A stretch of DNA of 6,212 bases from JACPFV01 sp035526825 (GTDB lineage Bacteria; Pseudomonadota; Gammaproteobacteria; Nevskiales; Nevskiaceae), in NCBI GenBank assembly GCA_035526825.1, contig DATLBT010000103.1:1-6212 (forward strand). The letters are read 5' to 3'. Each line of letters starts with the position of its first letter. Position 1 is the first letter of the stretch. Both the position numbers and the translations under genes were made by a program. Shown here one piece after another: positions 5,318-6,212 of this stretch. The notes beneath the pieces were generated by a model. It was not told where the DNA came from. It was given only the letters and a program-made list of their open reading frames with translations, and made no database searches.

Positions 5318-5416
5318 TCAGCGCGCCGGGGCGTACCGGTTGCGGCGACTGCGCACCCATGCCGGCAACAGCAGCCAGAGGCTCAGCAAACTCCAAGAGC
5401 CGCCGCCTCCCTCTTG
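5318..5416 (-). other. GlyGly-CTERM-like C-terminal sorting signal
   Basis: This covers the last 32 residues of the Calx-beta protein and the stop codon: a GGGGS turn after the last acidic loop, a hydrophobic segment of about 15 residues (WSLLSLWLLLPAWV), then RSRRNRYAPAR. The tripartite plan matches protein-sorting C-termini of Gram-negative bacteria. It lacks the Cys of MYXO-CTERM and the Pro-Glu-Pro of PEP-CTERM, so GlyGly-CTERM fits best. The tail after the arginines (NRYAPAR) is a little longer than usual. Confidence 0.6.
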
Positions 5417-6212
5417 CGGCGGGACGTCGTCGTCCGTGATCTCGGCCGTACGCTGCTGAACGCCCGTCTCGGTGCCGTTGGTGACCGCCGTGATGTCGAC
5501 CACGATGGTCTCGTTGGCCTCGTCGACGGCGTCGTTGACGGCTGTGGCCGTTGCGGTGCCGGAGGTGGAGCCGGCCGGGATGGTGATCGACGTGGAAGAG
5601 CGCGTGTAATCGGTGGCGTCGATAGCCGTACCGGTAAAGCCGAGCGTCACCGTCACGACCTGGCTCGAAACCGCCGATAGCGTCGCCGTGAAAGTCGCCG
5701 TGCCGCCGGCTTCCGCCATCGGCGTGCCGGACACCGCCAGCGTCACGGCCGGGGCGCCGTCGTCATCGACGATCGTCGCCACTGCCTGCTGCGTACCCGT
5801 CTCGGCGCCATTGGTGACCGCGGTGATGTCGACCACGATGGACTCGTCGATTTCATCGATGCTGTCACTCACCGCCGTCGCGGTCGCCGTGCCGGAAGGC
5901 GACCCCGCAGGGATGGTGATGGTCGTCGTTGACCGTGTGTAGTCCGTGGTGACGGTGGCCGTGCCGGTGAAGCCCAGCGTCACCGTCACGGCCTGGCCGG
6001 ATACCGCCGAAAGCGTCGCCGTGAAGGTCGCGATGCCGGCGTTCTCCGCAGTCGGCGTGCCCGAAACCGCAAGCGTCACGGCCGGGGCCGCGTCGTCATC
6101 GGTGATCGTCACGATGACCTGCTGCGTGCCCGTCTCGGTTCCGTTGGTCACGCCGCTGATGTCCACCGTCACGGTCTCATTGGCTTCATCCAAGGCGTCG
6201 TTGGTCGCCGTG
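5318..6212 (-). CDS. Calx-beta repeat surface protein with GlyGly-CTERM-like sorting tail (N-terminus beyond window)
   Basis: The reading frame is open at the right edge, so these about 297 codons are only the C-terminal part of a larger exported protein. It holds the end of one Calx-beta domain and two complete ones, each showing the pattern DYTRS...ITIPAGS.SGTATATAV.D...DE.(D/N)E(S/T), with acidic DDD turns at the boundaries that are known in this family to bind calcium. The composition is Thr/Val/Ala-rich beta-sandwich. The C-terminus reads QEGGGGSWSLLSLWLLLPAWVRSRR. This is a Gly-run, a hydrophobic helix and an Arg-rich end, as in GlyGly-CTERM tails that are cut by rhombosortase for release or anchoring at the cell surface. 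No rhomboid protease is in the window. The role is likely adhesion or surface structure (inferred). A TTG codon at 6193 is in frame but lies inside a repeat and is not the start. Confidence 0.88.
   Translation of the reverse strand, partial: TATNDALDEANETVTVDISGVTNGTETGTQQVIVTITDDDAAPAVTLAVSGTPTAENAGIATFTATLSAVSGQAVTVTLGFTGTATVTTDYTRSTTTITIPAGSPSGTATATAVSDSIDEIDESIVVDITAVTNGAETGTQQAVATIVDDDGAPAVTLAVSGTPMAEAGGTATFTATLSAVSSQVVTVTLGFTGTAIDATDYTRSSTSITIPAGSTSGTATATAVNDAVDEANETIVVDITAVTNGTETGVQQRTAEITDDDVPPQEGGGGSWSLLSLWLLLPAWVRSRRNRYAPAR
5417..5746 (-). repeat. Calx-beta repeat unit, last copy (110 residues)
   Basis: This is the last full repeat in the protein, starting VTLAVSGTPMAE and ending ITDDDVPP. 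By hand alignment it is identical to the preceding unit at 84 of 110 residues. Differences cluster at the DxxDE loop and at the C-terminal boundary. Confidence 0.85.
5747..6079 (-). repeat. Calx-beta repeat unit, penultimate copy (111 residues)
   Basis: This unit starts VTLAVSGTPTAE and ends IVDDDGAPA. A further partial copy lies at 6080-6212 (ending ITDDDAAPA) and continues outside the window, so the protein has at least three tandem units. Confidence 0.85.

Overview
This is a high-GC, gene-dense bacterial chromosomal window, most likely from a proteobacterium. The clearest marker is a full-length RluF-type 23S rRNA pseudouridine synthase that closely resembles the enterobacterial protein. 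A GlyGly-CTERM-like tail and several small conserved proteobacterial families point to a gamma- or betaproteobacterium. No single gene fixes the genus. I see no tRNA, rRNA, CRISPR array, insertion sequence or phage module.

Layout. (1) The left edge (minus strand, 1-238) is the exported N-terminus of a probable alpha/beta hydrolase that runs off the window. (2) Diverging from it is a tight plus-strand run of seven genes (256-3913): a CPBP/Rce1-type intramembrane protease, an ICMT-type membrane methyltransferase, rluF, an 84-residue winged-helix-like protein, a DUF4242 protein, a glutathione S-transferase-like protein and a conserved 123-residue hypothetical. Gaps are 30 bases or less and the last two junctions overlap, so at least parts of this run are probably co-transcribed. 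(3) A minus-strand NarL/FixJ response regulator (3891-4385) converges on and overlaps the last of these genes. (4) A 179-bp divergent intergenic region contains a long dyad and a compact hairpin. (5) A plus-strand exported protein (4565-5254) has a very charged helical segment and a probable beta-barrel part, and ends at a strong terminator. (6) The right edge (minus strand, 5318 to beyond the window) is the C-terminal part of a large Calx-beta repeat surface protein with a C-terminal sorting tail.

What stands out. The protease and methyltransferase are homologues of the two enzymes that act one after the other on prenylated CAAX proteins in eukaryotes (Rce1, then ICMT), and here they sit 7 bp apart. 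The response regulator lacks about 50 residues compared with its family, removing the second half of the receiver domain, including the conserved beta-5 lysine, while the DNA-binding domain is intact. Functions of the small proteins are not known. Family calls come from reading motifs, not from database searches.
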